Assembly (NCBI GenBank): GCA_021846275.1 | Contig: JAJZBZ010000009.1 | Location: 25,683-89,682 of the forward strand | DNA: 64,000 bases | Reading direction: 5' to 3' | Source of the DNA: Acidobacteriota bacterium | Lineage (GTDB): Bacteria; Acidobacteriota; Terriglobia; Terriglobales; Acidobacteriaceae | In this document: positions 36,063 through 44,525 of the stretch, piece after piece | Layout of the letters: each line of letters starts with the position of its first letter | Numbering within the stretch: position 1 is the first letter of the stretch | Translations under genes and position numbers: made by a program | Notes under the pieces: model-generated | What the model was told of the DNA's origin: nothing | The model's database searches: none | What the model saw: the letters and a program-made list of their open reading frames with translations, nothing else

Positions 36063-36953
36063 ATGTCGATGGATGTAAAAGCTCTTCTGCAACGCGGCGT
36101 GGAAGTGACGGATACGGCTCTGGAAACACTGCTTCCGCCCGCTCAAACCGCTCCGGTCTCCATTCACAGCGCGATGCGCCACTCGGTCTTCGCCGGCGGC
36201 AAACGCCTGCGACCGATCCTTGCCATGCAGGCTGCGGCGGCTGTTGTTGGCGAGGTTCCGCCGGGAGTGGAACGGCTGGGCGCGGCCATCGAGATGCTTC
36301 ACACCTACTCGCTGATCCACGACGATCTGCCCGCGCTCGACAACGATGATCTTCGGCGCGGCAAGCCGACCTGCCACGTCGTTTATGGTGAGGCGATTGC
36401 GATTCTGGCTGGCGATGCGCTGCAAACGCAGGCCTGGGAAGTGTTGGCGGGATTGTCCTGTCCCGCAGCGGCGACGGTGCGCATTGTCGGCCTGGTCGCG
36501 CAGGCCGTGGGCACGATGGACGGCATGATCGGCGGACAGGTGCTCGATATTGAAGGCGAGCAGCAGAAGCCGACTGCGGAACTGGTTGAGGCGATCCATC
36601 GCGCGAAGACCGGCGCGCTGATCCGCGTCAGCGTCGTCTCCGGCGGCGTCTTCGCCGGCGGGGATGAGCAGCAGATTGCCGCGCTTGACACCTTCGGACG
36701 CAAGGCCGGACTGGCCTTCCAGATCGTCGATGACATTCTCGATGTCACCCAGGATTCGGCGCAGTTGGGCAAGACGGCGGGCAAGGATCTGACCAGCGAA
36801 AAAGCTACCTGGCCCGCAGTCTTCGGCCTGGAGCAGAGCCAGCGCGACGCCGATCGCCTGATCGCCGAAGCCTTCGACGCGCTCGTGCTCTTTGGCCCGC
36901 GTGCTGAAGGCCTGAAGGCTCTGGCGCGCTATCTCGTCGAGCGCAAGAAATAG
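36063..36953 (+). CDS. ispA: Polyprenyl (farnesyl/geranyl) diphosphate synthase
   Basis: A 296-residue trans-isoprenyl diphosphate synthase that condenses IPP with allylic diphosphates. SVFAGGKRLRPIL is the substrate-binding region. LIHDDLPALDNDDLRRGKPT is the first Asp-rich motif in the IspA form (DDxxxxD), and FQIVDDILDVTQD is the second. GKTAGKDLTSEKATWPAVFG completes the IspA pattern. Length and the DDxxxxD form point to farnesyl diphosphate synthase, though geranylgeranyl chain length cannot be excluded. It lies 51 nt after the membrane protein gene and converges on the GH30 gene. Confidence 0.9.
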   Translation: MSMDVKALLQRGVEVTDTALETLLPPAQTAPVSIHSAMRHSVFAGGKRLRPILAMQAAAAVVGEVPPGVERLGAAIEMLHTYSLIHDDLPALDNDDLRRGKPTCHVVYGEAIAILAGDALQTQAWEVLAGLSCPAAATVRIVGLVAQAVGTMDGMIGGQVLDIEGEQQKPTAELVEAIHRAKTGALIRVSVVSGGVFAGGDEQQIAALDTFGRKAGLAFQIVDDILDVTQDSAQLGKTAGKDLTSEKATWPAVFGLEQSQRDADRLIAEAFDALVLFGPRAEGLKALARYLVERKK

Positions 36954-36954
36954 C

Positions 36955-36974
36955 GTCGCCGACAGTCCGGCGAC
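36955..36974. terminator. Possible hairpin between convergent ispA and GH30 genes
   Basis: gtcgccg (36955-36961) and cggcgac (36968-36974) pair perfectly around acagtc. No long T-run follows on either strand, so this is a weak terminator candidate, suggested mainly by its position between convergent genes. Confidence 0.4.
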
Positions 36975-36989
36975 ATTCAGCATTTGCGA

Positions 36990-38255
36990 CTATTGCACAA
37001 AGGTCGTGATGCTTTGCGGTGGCAGAGTTGCCGTGAACCCGCCACCGGAGACGGTAACCGCAGAAAGCAGTGCGATATTCTCCGTTGCAGAGGTCTGCCA
37101 CGGAGTCAGAGAGGTTACCGTTGCGCCCACCAGTGTGAAGGGCTGCGACACGCTGTTCGTCAGCGGATTGATCGCCACAATCGCCAGATGACCGTTGCCC
37201 GCGTAGGCCGAGATCAGAATCGTTGGGCTTCCACTGCTCGATACGCTCACGCGTTGATAGCCCGGTCGCACGAAGCGCGAGAACTGCGCCATCGCGTCGC
37301 CGTTCAGGGTCGGATTGCGATTGGAATCCACAAGTCCGTAGGAGTAGTTCCCCGCCGGATAGGCGTCGATCCACCACCACAGATATGCGTTGTAGCCAGC
37401 CGTGGTCAGCCCGGCATGCACTTCCTCGGCCAGCGCAAGCGCTCCTGCAATTCCCGATGTGCTCAGATAATGCTCGGTCATCCACAACTCTTTGCCCGCC
37501 GTGCTCGCCGCAGGATACGGCTGCGGACTGACTCCGTAAATGTGACCCGCAACGATGGCTACATTCCCGACCGCCGCCGGATCGCTGAGCGTCGGATCGG
37601 AATACGCCGTATTGAACGACTCCGACTCCGGCATGTAGAGCCGCGTCGTCAACACTCCGGCATCCTGCGCCACCCAGGTATCGATCTGCGATGGTGTCCA
37701 TGCGCAGGACTCGTACGTCACCTGCGCATCCGGCTCATTCTGCATCGAGATCGCGTAGAGATTCACGCCTCCCTGCTGCATGTACTGCACAAAGCTTTCC
37801 AGATATGTGGCGTAAGCCGCGTAGCTGGCCGGATTCAGCGCGCCACCCACGATGTTGTTGTTTGACTTCATCGCCGCCGGAGGCGTCCACGGCGTGGCAA
37901 TCACGCTTGCCCCGCGTGCCGCGGCAAGCTGCGCATTGTTCAGTTCCGTGCCCCAGTTAGCCTGCCCGCCCGGATCGATGCGCACGCGCAGCAGAGTCAG
38001 CCCAAGCTGCCCGGCTCCGGTGCCAAACAGCGTGTCCGCCTCGGCGGATGTGAAGTCAGAAATCCAGGCCGACGATCCGCCAAATCCCCGAATCGTCTGA
38101 TATGTCGTCGTGAAATCGACGGTAACCGCTGGCTGCGGAGCAGAAAACGGACCTGTCGGCGCTATTGAGACATTTCCCGAGCCACTCGAACAGCCGGAAA
38201 AGAGCAAACACTGTGCGAGCGTCAGAACAAGATCGTGGAATTTGCCGCCATTCAT
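36990..38255 (-). CDS. GH30 glucuronoxylanase/glycoside hydrolase, putative lipoprotein
   Basis: A 421-residue family 30 hydrolase. LLFSGC with Cys22 is a lipobox, so the enzyme is probably membrane-anchored in the periplasm or outer membrane. TYQTIRGFGGSSAWI opens the barrel. LYAISMQNEPD carries the acid/base Glu174 and ELWMTEHYL the nucleophile Glu261. The 87-residue spacing fits clan A enzymes. YLWWWIDAYPAGNYSYGLVD and the C-terminal beta domain (ILISAYAGNGHLAIVAINPLTN) match GH30 subfamily 8 glucuronoxylanases. The expected substrate is xylan with glucuronic acid side chains. The Shine-Dalgarno is weak. It stands alone, convergent with ispA. Confidence 0.9.
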   Translation of the reverse strand: MNGGKFHDLVLTLAQCLLFSGCSSGSGNVSIAPTGPFSAPQPAVTVDFTTTYQTIRGFGGSSAWISDFTSAEADTLFGTGAGQLGLTLLRVRIDPGGQANWGTELNNAQLAAARGASVIATPWTPPAAMKSNNNIVGGALNPASYAAYATYLESFVQYMQQGGVNLYAISMQNEPDAQVTYESCAWTPSQIDTWVAQDAGVLTTRLYMPESESFNTAYSDPTLSDPAAVGNVAIVAGHIYGVSPQPYPAASTAGKELWMTEHYLSTSGIAGALALAEEVHAGLTTAGYNAYLWWWIDAYPAGNYSYGLVDSNRNPTLNGDAMAQFSRFVRPGYQRVSVSSSGSPTILISAYAGNGHLAIVAINPLTNSVSQPFTLVGATVTSLTPWQTSATENIALLSAVTVSGGGFTATLPPQSITTFVQ

Positions 38256-38355
38256 ACGCGAAGCATCGTAGCAAAAGAACGATTGCCGAGTAAATCAATT
38301 TATTCGATGCATCGAAAGGGGGGAAAATGTCGGGCAGGGAAGTCCGCTGAAAGAA

Positions 38356-38432
<77 letters not shown>

Positions 38433-38678
38433 TGCCTGTCGGCGACTCTTTCAAAATATCAAAGCGGACCCGTTGCGTCAAAGAGGCGTCGAAGGGTCAG
38501 CGGACTGATCGCGGCAGTTTTCCAGGTTGGGAAGATTTGCTTCAGCGTCCTCCGGCGTCGGGATTATTCCAGACGTGCGACGGGCGGGCTGTCGTGCTTC
38601 GTTTCCTGGGGATTGCGCATCCAAGATAAAATGAGTAGTACCGCAGGGACGCATCCGATGCGCCGTGCGTGACGAGGA
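38433..38678. other. Intergenic leader between tRNA-Asn and the nadA riboswitch
   Basis: No gene is supported. Both the tRNA-Asn promoter (reading left) and the nadA promoter (reading right) should lie here. An A+T-rich AAGATAAAATGAG near 38620-38634 could contain a -10 for nadA, but no convincing -35 is visible. The short open frames on the minus strand have no family features. Confidence 0.5.
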
Positions 38679-38791
38679 GCTGCAACATCCCCGCGGGCTG
38701 GTCGGCGGTTGCCGAAGCGAGTCCGCTGCAGCAGTCAAGGCTTTCAACATCACCGTTTGTGCGCGGCCCTGTGCGGCGTGCGGACTGAAGG
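38679..38791 (+). promoter_or_regulatory. NAD+-I riboswitch (nadA RNA motif), two tandem domains
   Basis: Domain 1 (38679-38732): P1 gctgc (38679-38683) pairs with gcagc (38728-38732). Inside lie CAACATCCCCGCGGGCTGG, a hairpin GGCGGTTGCC and AAGCGAGTCCGCTGCAGC. This matches, position by position, the published domain 1 of the acidobacterial nadA motif as I recall it (CAACAACCCCG, then CAGCGAAUC). Domain 2 (38741-38791): P1 ctttc (38741-38745) pairs with gaagg (38787-38791) and repeats CAACATCACCG. The gaagg strand is also a Shine-Dalgarno-like sequence 12 nt before the nadA ATG at 38804. The known class senses NAD+ or an ADP-containing part of it, giving feedback on NAD synthesis. A covariance search was not run. 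Confidence 0.9.
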
Positions 38792-38803
38792 CGGAAATTT
38801 CTG

Positions 38804-39955
38804 ATGGATACAGCAGTGGCGGAGTGGCCCGCGACGGGACTTGCTGAGGCCCAGGCGTGCAGCCTCGAAAACTATCTGGATTTGCCCGACCACACGGCCG
38901 ATGATCGCATTCGTGCCGCGCGCCAGCGGCTTGGCTCGCGCGTGGTGGTGCTTGGGCATCACTATCAGCGCGACGAGGTCATTGCCTTTGCCGACGTGAC
39001 CGGCGACAGCTACAAACTGGCGCAGGCGGCGGCGCGCACCGAGGCCGAGTACATCGTCTTCTGCGGGGTGCATTTCATGGCCGAGAGCGCGGACGTGCTG
39101 GCGCGGAGGGACGAGACTGGCCACGCGCTGCAACAAGTGATTCTGCCGGACCTGAATGCGGGCTGCTCGATGGCTGATATGGCGGAGATTTCGCAGGTGG
39201 AGACCTGTTGGGAGCAACTTGAGCGCGCCGGCGCGACGCGCGGCCTGATCCCGCTGACGTATATGAATTCGACGGCGGCGATCAAGGCGTTCTGTGGCGA
39301 GCGCGGCGGGATGGTCTGCACGTCGTCGAATGCGCGGCAGGCCTTCGAGTGGGCCTTTGCGCGCGGCGAGCGGATTCTGTTTCTGCCGGATCAGCATCTG
39401 GGCCGCAATACGGGCTGCGCAATGGGTTTTGCGTTGGACGAGATGGCGGTCTGGGATCCGTGGATGCCGCAGGGCGGGCTGTCGCAAACGGCTCTGGAGC
39501 GGGCGCGTATTCTGCTCTGGAAAGGTCATTGCTCGGTGCATCAGCGTTTTCTGCCCGGGCATGTGGATGCGGTGCGTGAGCGGCATGAGGGCATTCGTGT
39601 GATTGTCCATCCGGAGTGTCGCTGGGAGGTTTGCGAAAGAGCCGATGCCGTTGGCTCGACGGAGCAGTTGATTCGCATGGTCGAGGACGCGCCGACGGGA
39701 ACTGCGTTCGCGATCGGCACGGAGATTCATCTGGTGAATCGGCTGGCGCGGCGTTTTGCGTCGCAGGGCAAGCGGATTTTTACGCTGGACGAGACGGGCT
39801 GTCTGTGTACGACCATGTATAGGATTAGTCCGCAGCATCTGGCCTGGGCGCTGGAGAATCTGGTCGAGGGTCGCGTGGTGAATCGCATTGAGGTTTCAGC
39901 CCACATGCGGCACTGGGCACGCGTGGCGCTGGATCGCATGCTGGAGGTTGCATGA
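38804..39955 (+). CDS. nadA: Quinolinate synthase
   Basis: NadA condenses iminoaspartate with dihydroxyacetone phosphate to quinolinate, the precursor of NAD. The 383-residue protein has VVVLGHHYQRDEVIAFADVTGDSYKL, IVFCGVHFMAESADVL (Cys87), TYMNSTAAIKAF, GGMVCTSSNA (Cys172) and IVHPECRWEVC (Cys272). The three cysteines are at the spacing that binds the [4Fe-4S] cluster in this family. FTLDETGCLCTTMYRISPQHLAWALENL closes the third domain. It lies directly behind the NAD+-I riboswitch, which probably controls it. Its stop overlaps the start of a 57-residue gene by 4 nt. Confidence 0.95.
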   Translation: MDTAVAEWPATGLAEAQACSLENYLDLPDHTADDRIRAARQRLGSRVVVLGHHYQRDEVIAFADVTGDSYKLAQAAARTEAEYIVFCGVHFMAESADVLARRDETGHALQQVILPDLNAGCSMADMAEISQVETCWEQLERAGATRGLIPLTYMNSTAAIKAFCGERGGMVCTSSNARQAFEWAFARGERILFLPDQHLGRNTGCAMGFALDEMAVWDPWMPQGGLSQTALERARILLWKGHCSVHQRFLPGHVDAVRERHEGIRVIVHPECRWEVCERADAVGSTEQLIRMVEDAPTGTAFAIGTEIHLVNRLARRFASQGKRIFTLDETGCLCTTMYRISPQHLAWALENLVEGRVVNRIEVSAHMRHWARVALDRMLEVA

Positions 39956-40125
39956 GCGCGATGCCGGAGGAGCGAGCCGGGGTGGGCGCTGCGCAGGATG
40001 AGGAGCCGACGCGGCGTCTGAGCGCGCGGGCCAGCCGCGCGGATGCAGCGCAGATGACGGAAGAAGAGATCGAGGCTGCCGAGCGCGAGGCGGAGGAGTG
40101 GGCGCGGCGCGTGAATCGCTGCTGA
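39952..40125 (+). CDS. 57-residue acidic/basic helical protein overlapping nadA
   Basis: ATGA at 39952-39955 is the start of this frame and the stop of nadA. The product starts MSAMPEERAGVGAAQDEEP. It has a disordered, charged N-terminus (EEPTRRLSARASRADA) and a C-terminal amphipathic helix (EEEIEAAEREAEEWARRVNRC). GGAGG lies inside the nadA end (ctggaggttgc). The 4-nt overlap and the position inside a riboswitch-controlled transcript argue that it is translated. I recognise no family. It may be a small partner of NadA or simply a coupled gene of separate function. Confidence 0.5.
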   Translation: MSAMPEERAGVGAAQDEEPTRRLSARASRADAAQMTEEEIEAAEREAEEWARRVNRC

Positions 40126-40282
40126 AGACGGGCTGAAAATCTGTGTCCGCCCGCCGGGATTGCATTCTGTTACCATGATCCTGATTGCTTCCGCCGGTTC
40201 CTCGCGCTGCGAATCTCCGTACGAACAGTGATTGGGAGTGGAACAGACCGGGCGGAACAGCACACGGGAAGGAGAAAACCAC

Positions 40283-41332
40283 ATGCCTCTGGTAACCATG
40301 CGTCAGCTGCTGGACGAAGCCGCGAAGGGCGGATACGGCGTCGGTGCTTTCAACGTCAACAATATGGAACAGATTCAGGCCATCATGGAGGCGGCGAAGG
40401 AGACCAATTCGCCGGTCATCATTCAGGCCAGCCGCGGAGCACGCCAGTACGCGCAGGATCGTTACCTCTATCACCTCATGCTTGCTGCGGCGGAACTCTA
40501 TCCAGAGATTCCGATTGCCATGCATCAGGACCACGGCAACAGTTTTGAGACCTGCAAGAGCGCCATTGAGCTTGGCTTCACGAGCGTAATGATGGATGGC
40601 TCGCTGAAGGCCGACGGCAAGACTCCGACCGACTTTGAAGAGAATGTGGAAGTGACCCGTCGGGTTGTCGATTACGCGCACGAGCGCGGCGTGACGGTCG
40701 AGGGCGAGATCGGTGTTCTCGGCGGTATCGAAGACGGTCACGGTGCCGGCGGCACGGGCCTGGAGCATGTGACCGATCCGGATCAGGCGGTTGAGTTCGC
40801 AGAGCGCACAGGCGTGGACGCGCTGGCGATTGCCATCGGCACCAGCCATGGCGCGTACAAATTCAGCAAGAAGCCGGATGGCTCGGTGCTGAAGATGGAG
40901 CTTCTGATTGAAATCCACAAGCGGTTGCCAAAGACCCATTTGGTCATGCACGGCAGTTCGTCGGTGCCGAAGGATCTGCAGGCCATTGTGAACCAGTACG
41001 GCGGCCATTTGAAGGAGACGTGGGGCGTGCCGGTCGAGGAGATTCAGCTCGGCATTCGCAACGGCGTGCGCAAGATCAACGTGGACACGGACAATCGGCT
41101 CGCGATTACCGGCGCGATTCGCAAGGTCTTCGCGGAGACGCCGGAGAAGTTCGATCCGCGCGACTATCTGAAGCCGGCGCGCGACGCGATGAAGAAGCTG
41201 GTGTCGGAGCGCATGACGCAGTTTGGCCAGGCCGGTCACGCCGGGGACTACACGCAGAAGTCCGTGGCGGATATGGCGAAGGGCTATCGCGACGGTTCGC
41301 TGAGTACGCAGCCGCTGGTGGTCGGTCGCTAA
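40283..41332 (+). CDS. fba: Class II fructose-1,6-bisphosphate aldolase
   Basis: A zinc-dependent glycolytic/gluconeogenic aldolase that splits fructose-1,6-bisphosphate to DHAP and glyceraldehyde-3-phosphate. The 349-residue barrel has VPFxxxN-like [43 protein letters not shown] (catalytic Asp and zinc His), [24 protein letters not shown] (zinc His), [10 protein letters not shown] (zinc His) and [14 protein letters not shown]. Length and the [19 protein letters not shown] block fit the long-chain class II type used in the Calvin cycle and glycolysis. ATG 40283 has AAGGAG 9 nt upstream. A strong intrinsic terminator follows. Confidence 0.93.
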   Translation: MPLVTMRQLLDEAAKGGYGVGAFNVNNMEQIQAIMEAAKETNSPVIIQASRGARQYAQDRYLYHLMLAAAELYPEIPIAMHQDHGNSFETCKSAIELGFTSVMMDGSLKADGKTPTDFEENVEVTRRVVDYAHERGVTVEGEIGVLGGIEDGHGAGGTGLEHVTDPDQAVEFAERTGVDALAIAIGTSHGAYKFSKKPDGSVLKMELLIEIHKRLPKTHLVMHGSSSVPKDLQAIVNQYGGHLKETWGVPVEEIQLGIRNGVRKINVDTDNRLAITGAIRKVFAETPEKFDPRDYLKPARDAMKKLVSERMTQFGQAGHAGDYTQKSVADMAKGYRDGSLSTQPLVVGR

Positions 41333-41352
41333 CCGCTGCCGCTTCGTTTTTC

Positions 41353-41385
41353 AAAACAGCCACTCCACACCGGAGTGGCTGTTTT
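41353..41385 (+). terminator. Intrinsic terminator after the class II aldolase gene
   Basis: A 14-bp perfect stem, aaaacagccactcc (41353-41366) with ggagtggctgtttt (41372-41385), around loop acacc. The A/T ends of the stem give the U-run. It begins 21 nt after the stop. It should separate fba from the YetF-like gene. Confidence 0.9.
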
Positions 41386-41422
41386 GCTTCGGTGGAGATT
41401 TTTTCGGACAGGACAGGTGCGT

Positions 41423-42037
41423 ATGGTCGATCCCATGAACTGGTCGCAGGCCTGGAATAATATGTTTCCGTTGCAGGTGCCGCTGGTGGAAAAACTGATC
41501 CGCCCGGTGATTGTTTACCTCGTGCTGGTGGTGCTGCTGAGGCTCTTCGGCAAGCGCGAACTGGCGCAGTTGAATCCCTTTGATCTGGTCGTGCTGCTCA
41601 GTCTGTCAAACACGGTGCAGAACGCGATCATCGGCAACGACAACACGGTGACTGGCGGGCTGGTGGGAGCTTTTGCGCTGCTGGCTGTGAACTGGGTTGT
41701 GGCGCGGATGCTCTTCCGCTCGCGCAGACTGACCCGCGCGCTGGAGGGACGCGCGACGGTGCTGGTGCGCAATGGCAGGCTCGACCATGCGGCGCTCGAC
41801 CGGGAGTCGATGACCGTCGAGGACCTGACCTCGGTCCTCCATCGGCAGGGTTTCAGCTCGCTCGATCAGGTGGCGCTTTGCCAACTGGAGCCGAATGGAA
41901 CGTTTTATGTGGAGGCGGATGTTCCCACCGTGGCCCAACGGCAGCACGGGGAGCTGATGAAAAAAATCGATGCGCTCAGTGAGGATATCCGCGCGCTGCG
42001 TTCCGGGAAAACTGCCGCGGACGGAGCGAAAAGTTAA
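41423..42037 (+). CDS. YetF/DUF421-family membrane protein
   Basis: A 204-residue protein. Three N-terminal hydrophobic helices (IVYLVLVVLLRLFGKRELAQLNPFDLVVLLSLSNTVQNAIIGNDNTVTGGLVG, FALLAVNWVVARMLF) carry the DUF421 signature GKRExxQLxxFD and the N-A-I-I-G-x-D block. A soluble domain follows (ATVLVRNGRLDHAALDRESMTVEDLTSVLHRQGFSSLDQV, LEPNGTFYV). The family is found in spore and non-spore bacteria; its biochemical role is not settled. ATG 41423 is chosen since the open frame upstream runs through the aldolase terminator. Product is probably in the cytoplasmic membrane. Confidence 0.85.
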   Translation: MVDPMNWSQAWNNMFPLQVPLVEKLIRPVIVYLVLVVLLRLFGKRELAQLNPFDLVVLLSLSNTVQNAIIGNDNTVTGGLVGAFALLAVNWVVARMLFRSRRLTRALEGRATVLVRNGRLDHAALDRESMTVEDLTSVLHRQGFSSLDQVALCQLEPNGTFYVEADVPTVAQRQHGELMKKIDALSEDIRALRSGKTAADGAKS

Positions 42038-42152
42038 TTTCTTGTTGCCCTTAGCACAAATGTGTTAGTGGCAGGAGACGCATCCTCCATTACAGTAGTA
42101 CCTGAAAACAGTTCCTTCACGAACGAGGAGTGAGCAGTCGGCACTGCTGCAG

Positions 42153-43979
42153 ATGGACGAGACCACACCGAATCCCAGGACCGCTGAACCAGTTCAGCAA
42201 AAGCCGGAATGGCTATTTCTTCTGGTGTCGGGGTTGTTTTTCTCCATGGGCAGCCTGCTCAGTTTGTGGCTCAATGGCCCGGAGCGTTTTTCGCTTTTGT
42301 GGCCGACGAATGGTCTTCTTTTTGGCCTGTTGCTCCTCTCGCCGAAGCGCCGTTGGAGCAGTCTGTTTGCCTTGCAATTCCTCGTCAGTTTTCTGGTTCA
42401 TCTGCTCTTTGATCGTTCGATTTCCGCGGGCCTCGCATACTCGCTAGCGAACTCTCTGGAAGTGGCTCTCGCGATTCTGCCGTTTCGAAAAATCCTTCCG
42501 GGCCGAGCGGATTTCACAAGTCCGCGTCAACTGATTTCCCTTCTGGGAGCGAGTCTCACAGCGCCCGTGATTTCCGGCGCTGTCGCCATTGCACTGCTGG
42601 ATTATCCGCGTGCTGGCGCGGCTGCATTTTTCCGTTCGTGGTGGCTGGGCGACAGCCTCGGGCTGTTTCTGATTACGCCGCTCGTGCTGATGACGGTGCG
42701 TCCGGAAACCAGGGAGCACTTCCGTCTTCGGCGTCTGCCGGCAACGCTGCTCACGCTGGCCATCGCTGCCGTTCCCAACCTCCTGCTGAGTGTGCCGCAG
42801 CGCATTCCGCTCCTGTTTCTCGATTTTCCGCTGCTCGTTTTTGTGGCGTTTCGTCTCGGCCTTTTCGGCGCGGCTATCGGCGCCTTGCTGATGGTCATTC
42901 CGATGACACACTTTGCCATTTCGGCATCCGGCATGTTCGGTGCCAATGTGTTTCATGACAAGCCGACGCGCATTCTCGTTCTTCAGGCTTACCTGCTGAT
43001 TCAACTCATCATGGTCTATCTCGTCTCGCTCGCGCTGATGCGCCAGAAGCAGCTCCGCGACGAACTGGAAAAAAGCGAGGAACGCTATCGCAATCTTGCC
43101 GACAACAGCTGGGACGTGATCCTCCAGATGGATGCCGACGGGAGGTGTATATACGTTTCGCCCAGCCTCCACGATGCGCTCAGTCGCAGCGCTGAGGAGA
43201 TGATCGGCCAGCTTGCCTGCACCTGGGTTCATCCTGAAGACGTGGCGCGCGCGGATGAAATGATGGAGGCTCTGCGCTCCGGCACGGAGCGGCAGTTGAT
43301 CCAGCTTCGCATGGAACACAAGGACGGCGGCTACCGCTGGATGGAACTGAAGGCGCGCGCCGTGCGTGAGGGATCGACCGGCGAAATGCGAGAGGTGGTA
43401 GCCATCGCGCGCGATGTCACAGCGCGCGTCCTCCGCGATCTGGAGCTGACGGCAGCGGTTCGCCGCGCGGAGAGCCTTGCGCTCACCGATGAGTTGACGA
43501 GCCTGGGCAACCGTCGTGGATTTGAAGAAACTCTGGAGCGCGTCTGGAACAAGGCGGTTGAGGACGGCGAATCAATCGCCGTGCTTATGATTGACGCGGA
43601 CAATTTCAAAGCCTTTAACGATCTGAACGGCCATCTGGCGGGCGATGAATGTTTGCAGAGACTCGCGCGGCTCATCCGCCAGTGTGTTCGCCGCCCAGCC
43701 GACTATGCGGCGCGCTATGGTGGCGAAGAGTTTGCCGTCATTCTTCCAGCCGCGGATCACGAGACCGCCGAGTCGATTGCCGAGCGCATTCGTTTTTCCA
43801 TTGCAAACAGCGATCTGCTTCGCGCTGGCTCGTCACCAGTGGTTGTCACCGTATCCATCGGAGTAGCACAGAGAGCAGCTACCTCCGGGCACTCGCCGCG
43901 AGATCTGCTTCGCGCTGCGGATGCGGCGCTTTACGACGCAAAACGAGCAGGCAGAAACTGCATTCGCAGCCGTCGTTGA
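42153..43979 (+). CDS. Diguanylate cyclase: MASE1 membrane sensor, PAS and GGDEF domains
   Basis: This 608-residue enzyme makes cyclic di-GMP from two GTP. Residues about 20-295 form a MASE1-type membrane sensor with eight or more helices (MGSLLSLWLNGPERFSLLWPTNGLLFGLLLLSP is typical). Residues about 305-425 are a PAS/PAC domain (YRNLADNSWDVILQMDADGRCIYVSPSL, then GGYRWMELKARAV). Residues 440-608 are GGDEF: LTDELTSLGNRRGFEE, then ARYGGEEFAVILPAA with the active loop GGEEF at 523-527. The inhibitory I-site RPAD (514-517) lies exactly five residues upstream, so product inhibition is expected. No EAL domain is present. No close Shine-Dalgarno is visible. Confidence 0.93.
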   Translation: MDETTPNPRTAEPVQQKPEWLFLLVSGLFFSMGSLLSLWLNGPERFSLLWPTNGLLFGLLLLSPKRRWSSLFALQFLVSFLVHLLFDRSISAGLAYSLANSLEVALAILPFRKILPGRADFTSPRQLISLLGASLTAPVISGAVAIALLDYPRAGAAAFFRSWWLGDSLGLFLITPLVLMTVRPETREHFRLRRLPATLLTLAIAAVPNLLLSVPQRIPLLFLDFPLLVFVAFRLGLFGAAIGALLMVIPMTHFAISASGMFGANVFHDKPTRILVLQAYLLIQLIMVYLVSLALMRQKQLRDELEKSEERYRNLADNSWDVILQMDADGRCIYVSPSLHDALSRSAEEMIGQLACTWVHPEDVARADEMMEALRSGTERQLIQLRMEHKDGGYRWMELKARAVREGSTGEMREVVAIARDVTARVLRDLELTAAVRRAESLALTDELTSLGNRRGFEETLERVWNKAVEDGESIAVLMIDADNFKAFNDLNGHLAGDECLQRLARLIRQCVRRPADYAARYGGEEFAVILPAADHETAESIAERIRFSIANSDLLRAGSSPVVVTVSIGVAQRAATSGHSPRDLLRAADAALYDAKRAGRNCIRSRR

Positions 43980-44037
43980 GTCTCTTTGTCTTCGCGTGGA
44001 TATTCCGCGATTGAAGGCCGCTCGCCGTGTGCGCTGC

Positions 44038-44472
44038 TCAGTGCGAAGCGCCGGACGCGGAGTTTGATACTGACGGCGGGGCCTGTTGCGGAGCGGGCAC
44101 CGAATAAATCACTTCATTCGGGCGCGCATAGTGTAGGCTCTCTCGCGCCTGAAACTCAATCGCAGCCGGGTCGTCGTGGAGCCGCGCAATATGCTTGCTC
44201 AGGCTGTCGTTTTCCTGCTTCAGGCGATCAATCTCCTGCGACAGTTGGCGATCATGGCTGCGCTTCGCGCTCCAGGCGGATAATCCATTCTGCCCATAGA
44301 TCACATCCCAGGCGAGCAGAAGCGTGATGAGAATCAATCCCGCAGATCCTGCGATTCGCCCCTTGTCACGCAGCCGGTGAGCCACGCGCTCGGTCCATCG
44401 CGTCCGCTCCGGAACGCCTTCCGCTTCCACTGCGGCGTTCTCCGTGCTCTCCATCGATGGTTGCTGGCTCAT
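44038..44472 (-). CDS. FtsB/DivIC-like septum formation initiator protein
   Basis: ATG 44472 with GAGGGA upstream gives 144 residues. There is a polar cytoplasmic N-terminus, one membrane helix (AGSAGLILITLLLAWDVIYG), then a coiled coil (RSHDRQLSQEIDRLKQENDSLSKHIARLHDDPAAIEFQARESLHYARPNEVIY). The helix followed by a short coiled coil and a conserved ArExLxYxxPxExxY-type end is the FtsB/DivIC pattern. FtsB links FtsQ and FtsL at the division septum (family knowledge). A Pro/Ser-rich tail follows. The gene lies 53 nt after the phosphohexomutase gene in the same direction. Confidence 0.82.
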   Translation of the reverse strand: MSQQPSMESTENAAVEAEGVPERTRWTERVAHRLRDKGRIAGSAGLILITLLLAWDVIYGQNGLSAWSAKRSHDRQLSQEIDRLKQENDSLSKHIARLHDDPAAIEFQARESLHYARPNEVIYSVPAPQQAPPSVSNSASGASH

Positions 44473-44525
44473 CACGATTTCCCTCGTTTCCCTTCGCTGC
44501 GCAGTAGAGCGCAAAGTTGTCTCCA

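Noticed and set aside
38478..38753. 91-codon minus-strand frame upstream of nadA
   Set aside because: It overlaps the riboswitch and has no Shine-Dalgarno or family features.
42048..42070. Imperfect inverted repeat tagcaca/tgtgtta upstream of the diguanylate cyclase
   Set aside because: It has one mismatch and a short arm, with no promoter placed around it. It is too weak to call an operator.
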